In this document: positions 1 to 11,802 of the stretch, piece after piece | Layout of the letters: every line of letters begins with the position of its first letter | Numbering within the stretch: position 1 is the first letter of the stretch | Assembly: GCA_003184365.1 (NCBI GenBank) | Contig: NKYR01000056.1 | Location: 1 to 64,000, forward strand | DNA length: 64,000 nucleotides | Direction: 5' to 3' | From: Evernia prunastri | Lineage: Eukaryota; Ascomycota; Lecanoromycetes; Lecanorales; Parmeliaceae | The notes under the pieces: model-generated | What the model saw: the letters and a program-made list of their open reading frames with translations, nothing else | Told to the model about the DNA's origin: nothing | The model's database searches: none | Made by a program: the position numbers and the translations under genes

Positions 1-185
1 TTTTGGTGGGGTTACCATACTTATTTGGGTAAGGAGGTAAAATAAGCGAATCTTGCGTTGCGCCCCTATCTTGCGCCCCCAGGACATCCCGTACATAGTT
101 TGTTGACTCGGGTTTTCCTCGGGAATCAGGTGGATTTTTCCGCCCATTTGATCATATAATAAAGACTACGTTACTCTATACTTCA

Positions 186-961
186 ATGGATTCACTCACA
201 AAGGAACAGTTGAGAGAGATAATCTTAAAACATGGCTTTTATCATCAGCAGGACTTCATCGCTGGCAAAAGAGTAGACGAGATGTCGGACAGAGGGTTTC
301 CATTCAAGACTGATGACGGTCTTAACCTCTGTAAAGCGAGTACATTTGACAATGAGGTAAGTACGGTAACGATATACAAGATGAGACTGATTTATCTTTT
401 AGTGCGTTCGAGTCATTCTCGAGTCAGTGTTCCCTTGGTCTGGCCTTGGCTGTTACAAAGCTTTGGGTCGTGATCCCCATCGTGTATTCTGCTTTCTTGG
501 GAGTGGTAAGCCGGAAGTCCAAGCTCTCATCGTCCAACTTTGGAGTAAGAAGTCGCGAGTCCTATTCTACAAGGGTTCCCACCTACAAGCGTTGAGACCG
601 AAACCTGCTGTGAATGGATTCCTGGAGATTCCTCCCGAAAATCTTACGCATGAATCTATTGAACACATTGAGGTGGACATGGAAGAAGGCAGCTTGTAAG
701 ACTTTCTCTGCGGTACTATAAGATCTCTCTTTGTTTACCTGCTACAGGACTATCATAGATGCTCGACTAGGCTTCAAGATTATTCAAGGCCTTGCCATCA
801 ATTTCGGATTCGCGACCAAAGAGGAATTGAAAAAGTGGGCTCCAATGAGACTTCCAGACCTTCGGAACCTTATAGACATAATCGCAACGATGAGAAATGA
901 AACTATAGGAAACAATTTTGAGTTCGTGAAGAGACAGGACACCTCTGATAACTTTAGATGA
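186..961 (+). CDS. Conserved-looking fungal protein of unknown function, 225 aa
   Basis: Three exons, 186-356, 403-695 and 748-961, join in frame: a phase-0 intron (gtaagt...tttag) and a phase-2 intron (gtaaga...ctacag). The product is about 225 aa, soluble, with no signal peptide or membrane segment. Visible features are an N-terminal helix starting MDSLTKEQLRE, a central stretch with CFLGSGKPEVQ and RVLFYKGSH that looks like a beta-rich core, and a C-terminal part with GFATKEELKKWAPM. I do not recognise the family. The KGSH-type segment is faintly like 2-oxoglutarate oxygenase jelly rolls, but I see no convincing HxD...H triad. Spacing to the next gene, which converges on it, is only 148 bp. 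The splice logic is good; the function is open. Confidence 0.65.
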
Positions 962-1109
962 TCCTTTTTCCCAACTCAGCCCATGCATCCCACGCATTCA
1001 GTGGAATTGGCATGATCAGAATTTTAAGAAGCAGTTGTGAAGCCAGTGGAGCAGATGGTTCCTCAATCTCGTGTCGAGACACGCCACCCCTCCATCACAT
1101 GGATTCTTT

Positions 1110-3043
1110 TCAGTCGTGACCTCTGCGTGGATAAGAAGGAGCAAAGGGTCTGTTTTCAAGCGTGCTCAGTGTTTCGAAGTTTTGTGTTGGGCATAAGTCA
1201 AATTCGGAATACCCGTCGCAGGGATTGTTCTCAAAGTATGGTGCCATGATCTCGGACTGGAAATAAAGCGAAGAGTCATTTGCTTGAGGCCTCTCAAGTA
1301 TGCTAGATGTTCCGAAGCTCTGCGTTGAACATAGATCGAAAATGGAATATCCGTCATATGGGTTCTTCTCAAGCTGTAGTGCCATAATTTCGGATTGAGT
1401 AGGATAACGTAACGTGTCTATCTCTTGAGACCTCTCAAGCGCACTCGGAGTTTCAAAGTTCTGTGTCGGGCATAAGTCGAGAACAGAATATCCGTCATGT
1501 GGTTTCTTTTCAAGGTGTGGTGCCATGATCTCGGCGTGGTGAGGATGAAGCAGAGGGCCTTTTTCTTGCGCTGAGTTGGGATAGATATGAAGCGCACTAG
1601 CAGAGTCATGTAATTTGTGGATAGAGAATCCGTCCACAGCCTGGGAATTGTCTCTGAAGTATGGCGGTCTTGTAATCTCGGCATGGGTATCGTTGAAAGG
1701 ATGCGTGAAGCTTTGGAATGACGTAGGTCTCGTCTGCGCAAGATATAACGTATCGACGTACCCACATTCTGCCGCTCGTTCTTGAGTTATGGTATGAAAT
1801 GATGGAACCCCTTCTTGTGAATATTGTAAGTCCAATGACATATTTTCGACATGCTCTGCATGTAGAGCATCAAAAGGCGGGTACTCGGGTGTAGAGGTGA
1901 TCCCTGCGTCCTTGCTCTGGGAATCAAAGGTCTCTGTTCGATGATGTAAAAGAGCTGGATGACCTGAAACGTTAAGACTCGGATGTATTGCTTCAGCCAA
2001 AGATACACGTACCAACTACGCTTCCACACTGACCTGCATGATCAAGACTTCCGTTCACTGCAATCTCCCTAGTATTACATGTGTATGTGCTATCACATCC
2101 AATAGTACTGTCACTGGGTAGAATATTTGGTAGGCGCTGAACAAATGGAGAATGCGATGCTAGAGATTGGTGGCTCTGTTCAAATCGACAAGAATGTTGC
2201 GATGAATATTGCGATGAAGTTGATTTTACAAATGAAATGTCTGATGTCATTCCTCTGCTTTTTAAAGTTGTGAGTACACGTTCACGGTATACTGCCAGGT
2301 CACAGCCACTTACCATCGTAACATTTCTGACACTGGTCGATCCAATCCGCTTTTGAACTAACAAGCTCCTTGATCTTGGTAGCATTTTGGATTGCGTCCT
2401 TCAAGCCACTGAGTTCTGGAAGCCTGATTGATCGAAGTCGGCTATACTTGAAGATGAATATTGCTGAAATCCCAGTTCCATCCAATAATTTTTCGCAAAC
2501 AAGCAGCTTAATTCCGTGCTGAATCCCATGCTTTACTACAGAACCGTCCTGGAAGCTGTGCTGTTTAAGAAACTCGGAAATATGTCCGAGCTTACGAGCT
2601 GGCTCCACTGCTGGACGGCTGGCTCGCCTCTCGATCTCGGATGTCTTGTAATTTGCTAATTCCCATTTATTGAATTGGATTGCTAATGACCGCTGGCTCA
2701 GTCCTCGGCGAAATTTGGCCGTCGACGAGTTGCCTCGGGCATCAGAGAGGTCGGCAATGCGTGGATCGCCATTCTTTTTCCGTATCGACTGATCTTTGAC
2801 ATGAGTCACTTATGATATTTGGTTTTCAATATCCCTCAAATCTCGATTCACCTCTGTAATGAAACGCTGGATGGAGGTAGGCGTCACTGGATATATCTTG
2901 CGCGAGCTGGAAGGGTGCTGAGGGGACTTGCGCTTTTCTTGGTATTGGGCTGGTAGGTCCTTACTGTTGACTAGTGAGTGATGGTAGACAGAAGTTGGCC
3001 TTCGGCTAGTATCATTTGCCATTTGGAGTTGACTTATCGCCAT
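1110..3043 (-). CDS. Unknown 575-aa protein with a C-terminal 46-47 aa tandem repeat
   Basis: Four exons in reading order: 3043-2852, 2788-2314, 2240-2034, 1963-1110. Introns are 63, 73 and 70 nt; the last has a clear CTTAAC branch site and a TTTCAG acceptor. The first (gtgaat...gatcag) has a weak donor but removes an otherwise in-frame TAA at 2812-2810. The product is 575 aa: a basic, Ser-rich N-terminus, a middle domain (about residues 110-215) with the hydrophobic stretch KLLVCEKLLDGTGISAIF and WIDQCQKCYD, then a Ser/His/Gln-rich tail. The tail ends in about three copies of a 46-47 aa repeat whose core is EIMAPxLEKxPxDGYSxxDLC, and a more diverged fourth copy precedes them. No catalytic motif is visible. 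It is divergent from calmodulin, with 412 bp between the starts. Confidence 0.6.
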
Positions 3044-3455
3044 GATTATTATGAGAACGAAAAAAAAAAGCTCGCGCAGAAGAGCACCCTCGCAGAGGCG
3101 GCAGAGGACACGAGAAATGTAACCACCCTTACTAGCTAGCGACTGGGATCACCTTGATCGCGCGTCAATAGGGCGGCGGTCACCCTAGACTTGATGGGGG
3201 GTGATTTCGGGGTACATTTCGTATGTCTTGGCACTCGGGGCTTCTGTCGTTCAGCCTTGCAGGGAGAGATCGACAGCCGCTGCGAACCCTGAACCTTCGT
3301 CCCTCACACGGAAACCTGACACAAAATCCCACAAGCACCTGTTGCCTTTTATTCGACCACTGCAAGATAACCCTCAACGACTACCTGCGACGGCCATATA
3401 ATACAGTATACTTCTACCCATCTGAAGACCACATCTCAGAGCTATTGCAACCAAC
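3044..3455. promoter_or_regulatory. Divergent promoter region between the repeat protein and calmodulin
   Basis: This 412-bp gap holds both start regions. Near calmodulin the sequence is pyrimidine-rich and contains a TATA-like ATATAATA around 3394-3402, about 55 bp before the ATG. A poly-A stretch of 11 lies at 3060-3070, just upstream of the minus-strand gene. Nothing else is recognised. Confidence 0.4.
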
Positions 3456-4281
3456 ATGGTATGCCCCGTCCCTCTTCCCCCTCCTTCAGACCCCGCGTTT
3501 GGTGGTTCCCCTCCAGACAAGGCGCAAAGATAAGCAGCACACTGACTACTGCTACTATACAGGCCGACTCACTCACCGAAGAGCAAGTTTCGGAGTTCAA
3601 GGAAGCGTTCTCTCTATTTGTGAGTACTCTCCGCCTCGATATCTGCTATACGAGGCTGATAGAACTTGGCCTTCAGGACAAAGATGGCGATGGTGAGTTA
3701 GACCTGTGCTACAACCCAAATTTGAAGTTGGAATTGCCGGGGGTATAACAGTGTTGGGACGTATGTTTCATGTTCTACGGGTACTGACCGTTCACCCCAA
3801 ATAGGCGTCATCACGAGCAAAGAGTTGGGCACTGTCATGCGATCCCTGGGTCAGAATCCAAGCGAATCTGAACTACAAGACATGATCAATGAGGTCGATG
3901 CGGACAACAACGGAACGATTGACTTTCCAGGTATGGGACTCCCGGGTTTAGTGGCTGCTCGGGCTGACATGCTGCCAATGCAGAGTTCCTCACCATGATG
4001 GCCCGCAAGATGAAGGATACGGACTCAGAGGAAGAGATTCGAGAGGCGTTCAAAGTGTTCGATCGCGACAACAACGGCTTCATCTCTGCTGCTGAGCTGC
4101 GCCATGTCATGACATCTATTGGGGAGAAGTTGACTGATGATGAGGTTGACGAGATGATTCGGGAGGCTGATCAAGATGGAGATGGAAGGATTGACTGTAT
4201 GTCGCCGCCCAGTGATTGACATGGCTCGTATGCTAATTTTGACTAGACAATGAGTTTGTCCAGCTCATGATGCAGAAATAG
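3456..4281 (+). CDS. cmdA/CMD1-like: Calmodulin
   Basis: Six exons: 3456-3458, 3563-3619, 3677-3692, 3805-3930, 3984-4196 and 4247-4281. They sum to 450 nt, giving 149 aa, exactly the length of calmodulin. Exon 1 is only the ATG, as in other filamentous ascomycete calmodulin genes. The protein starts [19 protein letters not shown] and has four EF hands with loops [36 protein letters not shown] and [12 protein letters not shown], all with intact calcium-binding positions, and ends FVQLMMQK. It is the cytosolic calcium sensor that activates calcineurin, CaM kinases and other targets. All five introns have normal donors and acceptors. Identification is certain. The exact fungal symbol depends on the species. 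Confidence 0.98.
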
Positions 4282-5161
4282 GCGGAACACAGCGTGACCG
4301 GGCTTGGCGACCTTTGGTCAGAACGACCATTTTATCCTGTACGACATTTTCTGGCTCGCCATTGGGGAGGAAGACTTGCATGACGGACTTGAAGGCGACC
4401 TGTAGCTCCAGTTTTGATGAGCGCTGCCATCTCGCTGGTACTTATGAAGCATTATTCATTCGCATCTCCACTTTGTTCTACCAGACTCGTCTCGGTGCCT
4501 TAATCCTATTCTATTTTCCTAAGATATCGCCGTCTCGAGCTAGCGGCCGCATTTTTCACGGCCGACGACCGTATCCGAACCTAAGTCATTACTACATTCG
4601 ACAAGCTCTTTCATTCATTAGTACAATCATGATGCCGGCATCGACTCCTTTCATCGTGTATACCTTGGGTCAATCCTGGAATAACGTCCTGTTCCGCTTA
4701 CATATACGAAGCTGTTGGAGACTTGTTACTGCTCCTAGAGTACTCATGAGCCTAGAGCGGTTCTAGACCCTATGTTCATAAGTTCTCATAGTGCTACTAT
4801 CAGGGAAACCACTTCGTATATAGGGGGGACACTTCGTATGTTGGCTTGGCGCAGACTTGACATGCTCTTGATGTACGCGGCCAAACAGTCAATGCGTAAG
4901 CTACACGAATCTTCGATTGTCCATGATCAATCCTGTAGAGTCTGAGGGCATCAGGACTGAGATTGGTATCTAAATTTGTTTCCGTAATTTTCGTACAATA
5001 CGCCTCCCGCGTGGTGCACGTCATGCCGAATAGCGTATTATTTACATTTTGGCCGATTATTCTGGACTTTGATGAACGGCCATATTTTCTACCTTTACGA
5101 CAGTAAAGCTTTAGCAGCTGCAATGCACAACCGTGGCTGATGGAAGTCAGGCTTATACATA
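4282..5161. other. Intergenic, 3' of calmodulin and 5' of the ABC transporter
   Basis: Short chance reading frames only. It presumably contains the calmodulin 3' UTR and the promoter of the Mdl1-type transporter. No repeat or RNA gene recognised. Confidence 0.5.
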
Positions 5162-7661
5162 ATGCGCAGCTCTAAGCTGCTTCTTCAGCGACTCAGCAGA
5201 GCACCGGCACCAAGCAGCGCCCAAGCTCATACATTTATTTATCGCGCCAAAGCTCTGCCTCAGTCAAGTAAATGGACGGCTTACACTACCTCAGCGGTAG
5301 TACGGCCCAGTGTTGCAAAGCAACTTCAGTTAATTAGGCCTGGCCATCCTAGCTTACTTGCCTCTTACACCGATGCCACGATCACACAAAATATCCGGTC
5401 CTTCACTACTTCAAAAGCATACTTAAGAGAGAAGAAACCTACGGAGTTGAAACCTGATGATAATGCTTTTGTCGGTCAGACGGAGAGCACCCCAACGAAG
5501 GCAATAACCGAGCAAGCTACCAAAACGGTAGAGGAGGAGGAGCTGGACCATGAACAAGAAGAGCGTGGATTCGGGCGGTCAGAGAAGGCTACTCAAGCGT
5601 CCCATGTCAATCTCAGTGCACGACTGTCGAGAGACCCTAAAGATCAGGGCAAAGGGGCGGGTCTGGCAGAGACTTGGAGGTTGATCAAAATCGCACGGCC
5701 AGAAGCTGGAGTTCTCGGATGGGCCTTTCTCTTCCTAATAGTGTCGTCTTCAATCTCCATGACTATACCATTCTCAATTGGCAAATTCCTCGATGTTGCA
5801 ACGAAGGCTGAGGAGGGAGGCAATACGCTTTATGGCTTCGACCTGTCAACCCTCTACTTAGCCTTGGGTGGTATTCTAATCGTTGGCGCTGGAGCAAACT
5901 ACGGCCGTATCATCATCCTTCGGATAGTCGGAGAACGGATTGTGACGCGATTACGGTCTCAGCTCTTCCGGAAGGCATTCGTACAAAACGCTGAATTTTT
6001 CGATGCCAATAGGGTAGGAGACCTTATATCGCGTCTCAGCTCTGACACCGTCATTGTTGGAAAAAGCATTACTCAAAATCTATCAGATGGACTACGGTCT
6101 CTGGTTAGTGGAGTTGCGGGTTTAACACTCATGGCTTATGTCAGTCTCAAGTTGACGAGTGTCCTGGCGATCTGCTTCCCACCAGTAGCTATTGGGACCT
6201 TTTTCTACGGGCGAGCAATGAGAAATCTTAGCCGCAAGATACAGAAGAACCTGGGTACCCTGACCAAGATTGCCGAGGAAAGATTAGGGAATGTGAGGAC
6301 AAGTCAAGCGTTCGCTGGTGAGATCCTAGAAGTCGCGAGGTACAACAAACAGGTCAAAAAGATATTCGCTTTGGGGAAAACAGAAGCTTTCATATCAGCT
6401 ACTTACTTCAGTGCGACTGGTCTCGCTGGCAACATGACAATACTTGCTCTATTGTACATTGGAGGAGGAATGGTGCAATCCGGCGCTATTAGCATAGGCG
6501 AGCTGACATCTTTCCTCATGTACACCGCATATGCTGGATCGAGTCTTTTCGGGCTGTCAGGATTTTGGTCTGAGCTTATGAAAGGAGTCGGAGCCGCGAG
6601 CAGATTGTTCGAGCTGCAGGACAGAAAGCCAACCATTTCGCCAACAGTGGGCTTGCCCGTCCATACTGCGCGGGGAGCCATTCGTTTCGAAAACCTGTCC
6701 TTCAGCTATCCTACCCGGCCGGCGGTCGACATATTCAAGAATTTAGACTTCGAGATTCCACAAGGTTCCAATGTCGCCATTGTTGGACCATCTGGTGGTG
6801 GGAAGTCAACGATAGCCTCACTCCTTCTCCGGTTCTACACGCCTACTCAGGGCTCAATCAAAATCGATGGCGTTGATCTGTCTACCATGAACGTAAAATC
6901 CTTAAGACGCAAGATTGGGGTCGTGTCTCAAGAGCCAGTGCTTTTCTCAGGAACGATTGCAGATAACATCTCTTATGCAAAACCCGATGCCACTCGCAAG
7001 GAGATCATCGAAGCTGCTCGAAAGGCCAATTGCCGGTTCATTGAAGACTTCCCTGATGGCCTTGATACCTCAGTCGGGCCAAGAGGTGCAATGTTGTCTG
7101 GTGGTCAGAAACAGCGAATTGCTATTGCAAGGGCTCTGGTCAAGAACCCCGACATCCTGATCTTAGATGAAGGTGATTTTCCATATAGCCTCAAGCGAAT
7201 GCCTCTAATACTGACCTTCCTCAGCAACATCCGCCCTAGATGCAGAATCCGAGACGCTCGTTAACCAAGCACTCGCGGCGCTGCTCAAAGGCAACAACAC
7301 CACCATCTCCATTGCCCATCGTCTTTCAACCATCAAGCGCTCCGACAGCATCATAGTTCTCTCTTCTGACGGCAAAGTAGCCCAGCAAGGATCTTATGCT
7401 GATTTAAGCCAGGACCCAAAGAGTGCGTTCACGCAACTTATGGAGTGGCAGATGAGTGGCGGAGAGACAAAAGGGGAGCCGGAGGTCAAGAGTGATGCGG
7501 ACACAGGGGTGAAGGAGACGCTGAGCGGGTATGAGGATGTCGTCGAGGGCTATTCTGAGGAGAGTGAAGCAGAAGAGGATGAAGCAACTCTGAAGTCGAA
7601 GAAAAGCGACGACGCAGGGCCGGAGACAGTCTTGGACAAGTCACAAAAGGGGAGGAAATGA
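5162..7661 (+). CDS. MDL1-like: Mitochondrial half-size ABC transporter, Mdl1/ABCB10 type
   Basis: Two exons, 5162-7172 and 7225-7661, with a 52-nt intron (gtgatt...cctcag, branch TACTGAC) that falls inside the Walker B region. The product is 815 aa. The N-terminus is Arg/Ser/Ala-rich and lacks acidic residues over the first 60 positions, like a mitochondrial presequence. An acidic linker follows, then an ABC membrane domain (about residues 180-480) and the ATPase domain: Walker A GPSGGGKST at 542-550, signature LSGGQ at 645-649, Walker B ILILDE near 665-670, D-loop SALD, H-loop IAHRLST. The tail (about 740-815) is highly acidic and charged. The family exports peptides or other solutes across the inner mitochondrial membrane as a homodimer. 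It converges with the nucleoside transporter, 341 bp apart. Confidence 0.92.
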
Positions 7662-8002
7662 TTGCATGTACAATCGGAGGCCGAGCCATTTTCGGTCGCT
7701 GCAGGTATAGCCTCGCAAAGTCGACTGCATTGCCATCGGCGTTGATCGTTCCAAGCTCCGGGAGCAAGGTATGGAATTTTGGAATACATTTTACCCCCCT
7801 CGCGGCGTTTAGATATGATGGCCATCAAAAGAAGAAATAGAAAAGCAGATGTTGTTAAGTCCCCTCAATAAGAGTATTTCAATCATCTAAATGCAGCAGA
7901 TGCGTTGAACGCAATGCGAATGCTGACGCCGTTAAATGCTATGCTCGCTGCCGGCTTTATCCCAGGGAAAACCCGGACACTCTAAATAAAGGCAGATGGA
8001 CG
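7662..8002. other. Intergenic between convergent genes
   Basis: Contains the two 3' UTRs. No gene, repeat or obvious terminator structure seen. Confidence 0.5.
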
Positions 8003-9397
8003 TCACGCCACAAGAAAACTCAACAGACTCCCCACAGTCAATCCGCCCACGAGCATCAATCCCATAAATCCGCCAGCAGCCTCCCTCTCTTCCACTTCCA
8101 CCCACCCCCCCGCACCCATCATACACGTAGAGCCCAGATACCCATTACTCAACCCAAACAGTAATTGTACGATGACCAGGTAGAACCCATCGCTTGCTAT
8201 CGCTGCACCCTCACCGTGGATGTTACAAAGTAGATACAATGGTATAAAAACAAGCCTCGCCACGCTCATCAGGAGAACCGTCCGCGGCCACAAGACGAGG
8301 TTCAGGCGCGGGATGGCGGTCATGAGTCGTCCCAACAGGTCGCCCGTGTTCCACAAGAGGAAAGCGAGGGGTATGAAGCAGGCGGGTTGGAGTATCCGTG
8401 GTGCCGTGTCGGCGGGTCGCACGCTGACGATTTGCTGCGTGAAAACCGGGGAGAACATCGTGATGGCGAACGTGAGGAACACGGCGCTGGACAGGTAGCG
8501 TAGCTTTTTGAAGAGGGTCCACAGGCCCACGACTTTGCGGCTGGCGTGCTCCGGGGCCTCTGTGCCTTGATCGGGCGATTTCGGGTCTAGGGTTTCGTCT
8601 GGATGTCGTCGTAACAGGAGCAAGAAAGCGAGGAGCGCGGCGATCGAGACCGCTGTGGCCGTGAGGAAGTATGCGAAGGCGGATTTGCCGCTTTCTTGAG
8701 GTACCGTTGCACCGTCGCTTCCGTCGTCGTACTTGGGCGCAGCGACCGACAGCACGGAAACTATCTGCGCTGTGCAGGGTAGCACACCCGCTACAGCCTG
8801 CCCGGTCATGATAGCCTGTGTATATTCCGCCATCCCGAACCCGGCGACGTAAGCGAAGACGCCGTTTTGGCAGAATGCGGTGGCTAGGCTGGCCGTGAAG
8901 ACGATGGCCATGAAGAAGCCGAAGTATACGCCCGCTGACACACCTCTGAACAAGACGGTTGAGAGGGCGAGGAGGGTGAAGCTAACGATGTTGAGGATGA
9001 GAGATAGGATGATACGGTTTGGGTAATTGGCGCCTTTCTGAAGCTTGGAGAGGAGGAGCATGGAGACGAGGTTCGTGACTGTAGATACGGAGATCAACGC
9101 AGGAGAAAAGGTGGAGAGAAGGGCGTGAGAGGAGCGGAAGCGGTGCTGAAAGTAGGGAGAGGCGGCGAGGAACATGTTCCTGTAAGCTCTGGTCAGAATA
9201 GGAAGATCGGAGTTGGCAAAAGGAAGAGCTTACCATGCCCATAGCATGGAAACTCCGAGCAGGAGGAAGATGGAGTATTCTAGCCATGAGAAGCGTGGCT
9301 TGCGCGCCCTTGGTGGCTCGTTGCTGTCCGAATCATCGTCAAGAGGCTCGTAGGCGGGCGAGCGCCGCTGCTTAAGGGCATTGCGGATGCGCTCCAT
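8003..9397 (-). CDS. FUN26-like: Equilibrative nucleoside transporter (ENT family)
   Basis: Exons 9397-9234 and 9179-8003 with a 54-nt intron (gtaagc...ttacag) give 446 aa. The short cytosolic N-terminus carries an acidic DDDSDS patch, then the first membrane helix ends in GVSMLWAWNMFLAASPYF, the hallmark opening of ENT proteins. The intron splits the Trp codon of that motif, which fixes the start upstream of the long reading frame. About eleven hydrophobic helices follow, with a long charged loop around residues 225-260 and a C-terminal GLMLVGGLTVGSLLSFL helix. ENT proteins move nucleosides down their gradient; the yeast relative Fun26 acts in the vacuole membrane. GC content is higher than in the surroundings. 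Confidence 0.9.
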
Positions 9398-9687
9398 CGT
9401 GGGTATTGTATGTTAACAGTCTGTAAGATTCCTGATTATCATGACTGGCATGAGGATATAACATTCGACCCTGGCAGAGGAGATGAGCAGCTGCTGTTGG
9501 ATCGTGACGCTGCAGGGCGCGCTATTGTTCTCTAGCTTGAGACAGTATAATGCCGTTAGAGAACGTTAGGACTTTCTGAGACGTTTCAGGATTGATCATT
9601 TTATCAAGTTCAGGTTGCACGATTAACACACTTTGCACTAACATAGCCATATTACCATGGCTTTAGCCGCAAATTTCAGCTTCCTGT

Positions 9688-11382
9688 CTATGGGTTATCG
9701 TCAACGAGGAAGCCGCACACCACCTCGCGAGCACTACGATACTTCCAACTCTTCGATATTCCAGGCGACAGCTTTGCCAATAGGCTAGTTAGAGCCATGA
9801 TCGTATCCAACTCCTCATGAGTTTGCGATGTCTTTCGAGTCACCGCCATCAGCTCCCTCAAAATGTGATGCAGCCACAGGGCGTTGGTCATGGGCACATA
9901 CTCCTTCCACATTTCACCTATTGTAACACCAGGCTTCTTCGCTTTCTTCACTATGTCCCGCATGGCACGATACACATCGTACTGCTTCTGAGCCTCGGGA
10001 TCGTCGTCGATTTGCCGGAAGATAGACTCGTCTATCGAGGTTGCGAGCACATCGCCAGATTCAAGGATGAGGCGGGACTGAGTGTAGTCGATCAGAGTAA
10101 CCTCGTGCTTAGATAGTCTTGGGACGCCGTGCTCGTCAGTCATGTCCAGTGGGTTATCGCGTATCTTGATGCATATATTCCCCGTATGCAAGTCGCGATG
10201 CTCGAATTCTGCCTGCGCCTCGCCGCGCATCAACGCCTCTGCAATTCCCCAGAACATGTCCGATGTTTCATGGACTGTGAAGAGCCTTTGTTCCGAACGG
10301 GCAGTCCGCAGCATGAAATCGATGTCTTGTCCCGCGTCCGTCATCTCCATCAGAAGCCACAGTTGGTTTTTTGATGGATATTCAGCGCTCATGTTTGTTC
10401 CATACCAAATGTCTTCAGCACTCAGATTTCTTGCCCACGCCTCGTGAGCCTTGCTGATTTGTTCGGGCACTGAGCCTTTGACCACATGGGCGCTTCGAAA
10501 CTGAACAAATCCATCAATTTCGCTCATGGCATAGAGCATCTTGACTTCGGTCGCTGCGTCTTTGATGAGGGTCTGATTATTGGAAGGGCGAGATCCACTT
10601 CCTTTGGTTGGTTTGAGCGGCATGAGCTTCCAGACGCTGTACTGGCCTGATCCGTGATTCAACTCCATCTTTAAGACCGTCGCGAAGCTTCCCTGGCCAA
10701 TTTTGCTAAGTTTGACTTCTTTCTCCCATCCCTTGCAGAACTTCCGAAAGTCGATGACCTCACTTGCCACGAAGTCAAGGGACGTAAGTTCTGAGATCTC
10801 TGTCGTGTTCTTCTTCTTCACGATCCGCGCTACATACTCGTTAGGGATGTTCCCGATACCCGCTAGTCGATCTGATAGCTTACCCTCACATTGCTTGCCC
10901 CATCGAGCCTTCCTTCGAGGCCTATTCTCCTTATCTGTACTCACTATCAGAAAATCTCCCCATAGCAAATGCTCATGTCCTTCACTTACTGTTGCCCTTA
11001 TCGGGAGCTTCAACGGCTTGCTCTCTATCAGGCTCCGCATTCGATTCATGTAACGATTCGGCGTCCGGCTCAAGTAGCGGCACATTATGACTATTTGGTG
11101 TGGGGGCAAGAACCCGCGTAGCTGCACTCGTATCTATGATGGTCAGCCAACCCATAGGTCGAATACCGAGGTAAAGGTTCCCTCGTACCAGGTTTGGAAG
11201 GGCTGATGGACAAATCGCCGAAGATGGCTACGAGGTCTCGACCCTTCTTCTTGCCATAGGTTTTGCTTTTTGCTACCATCTTCTTTGCCCCATCGCGGAA
11301 CTCTGTGCCACGAGTCAATTATGTATGTATATATTGTGTTCACCATGTCGAAGAACTCACTCTTAAACCCGGCACCAGTCAT
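9688..11382 (-). CDS. Haspin-like protein kinase
   Basis: Four exons: 11382-11361, 11302-11189, 11133-10990 and 10943-9688, total 511 aa. The uninterrupted frame continues upstream of 10943 but that part is a shadow: splicing gtaagt...gatag at 10989-10944 moves to another frame that reads as a normal Ser/Pro/acidic linker. The kinase domain starts near residue 170 with KIGQGSFATV, has a VWKL lysine near 199, the loop HRDLHTGNI near 342-350 and LIDYTQSR near 377-384. The DYT in place of DFG and the HRDLHxGN loop are haspin hallmarks; haspin phosphorylates histone H3 Thr3. The lack of an obvious activation segment and the EDIWYGTN insert are also haspin-like. This may be one of the diverged haspin relatives of fungi rather than the canonical mitotic enzyme. 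Confidence 0.82.
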
Positions 11383-11802
11383 TCTTTCTTCTTGTTGGCG
11401 TAGTAACCGGTGAGACTTCGGATAAACTTGCGACCCTAGCTTGACATGATCAGTGGGTGGAGCTAAAGACTAGCTTTCGCGCTAAGCCATTGTCTTTTCG
11501 ATCAACTTCTATGACTTGGCAACGAAAGCCTTGATCACAAAACTTTTGGCTTACAAGTTGTGTTGGTTGATCAGGTCTATAGTTCTGAAGCCAATTGTAT
11601 TAAATTACATAGAAAACCCAGGGAGTGAGTGGGCTTCAAAATTACTCTACTTTGCATTCTATTTTGGCGACCCCGAGGGTGGCTCAGTGGGAGAAATGGA
11701 GAGGATGTTCTAGCCTCGTATTGTTTGTACAGGCCATAAGGTATCTAAGTCTATCTACACAACTTACACAACTTCAAGACCATCGATCCCATCCTGTACC
11801 TT
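11383..11802. other. Intergenic, upstream of the haspin-like gene and 3' of the PPR-like gene
   Basis: No coding or repeat signal beyond chance frames. Confidence 0.4.

Noticed and set aside
9817..11053. Plus-strand frames opposite the kinase gene
   Set aside because: Shadows of the haspin-like coding strand; no motif.
11128..11382. Continuous upstream extension of the kinase frame (MQLRGFLPP...) as N-terminus
   Set aside because: A 46-nt intron at 10989-10944 and two upstream introns give a better, phase-consistent N-terminus.
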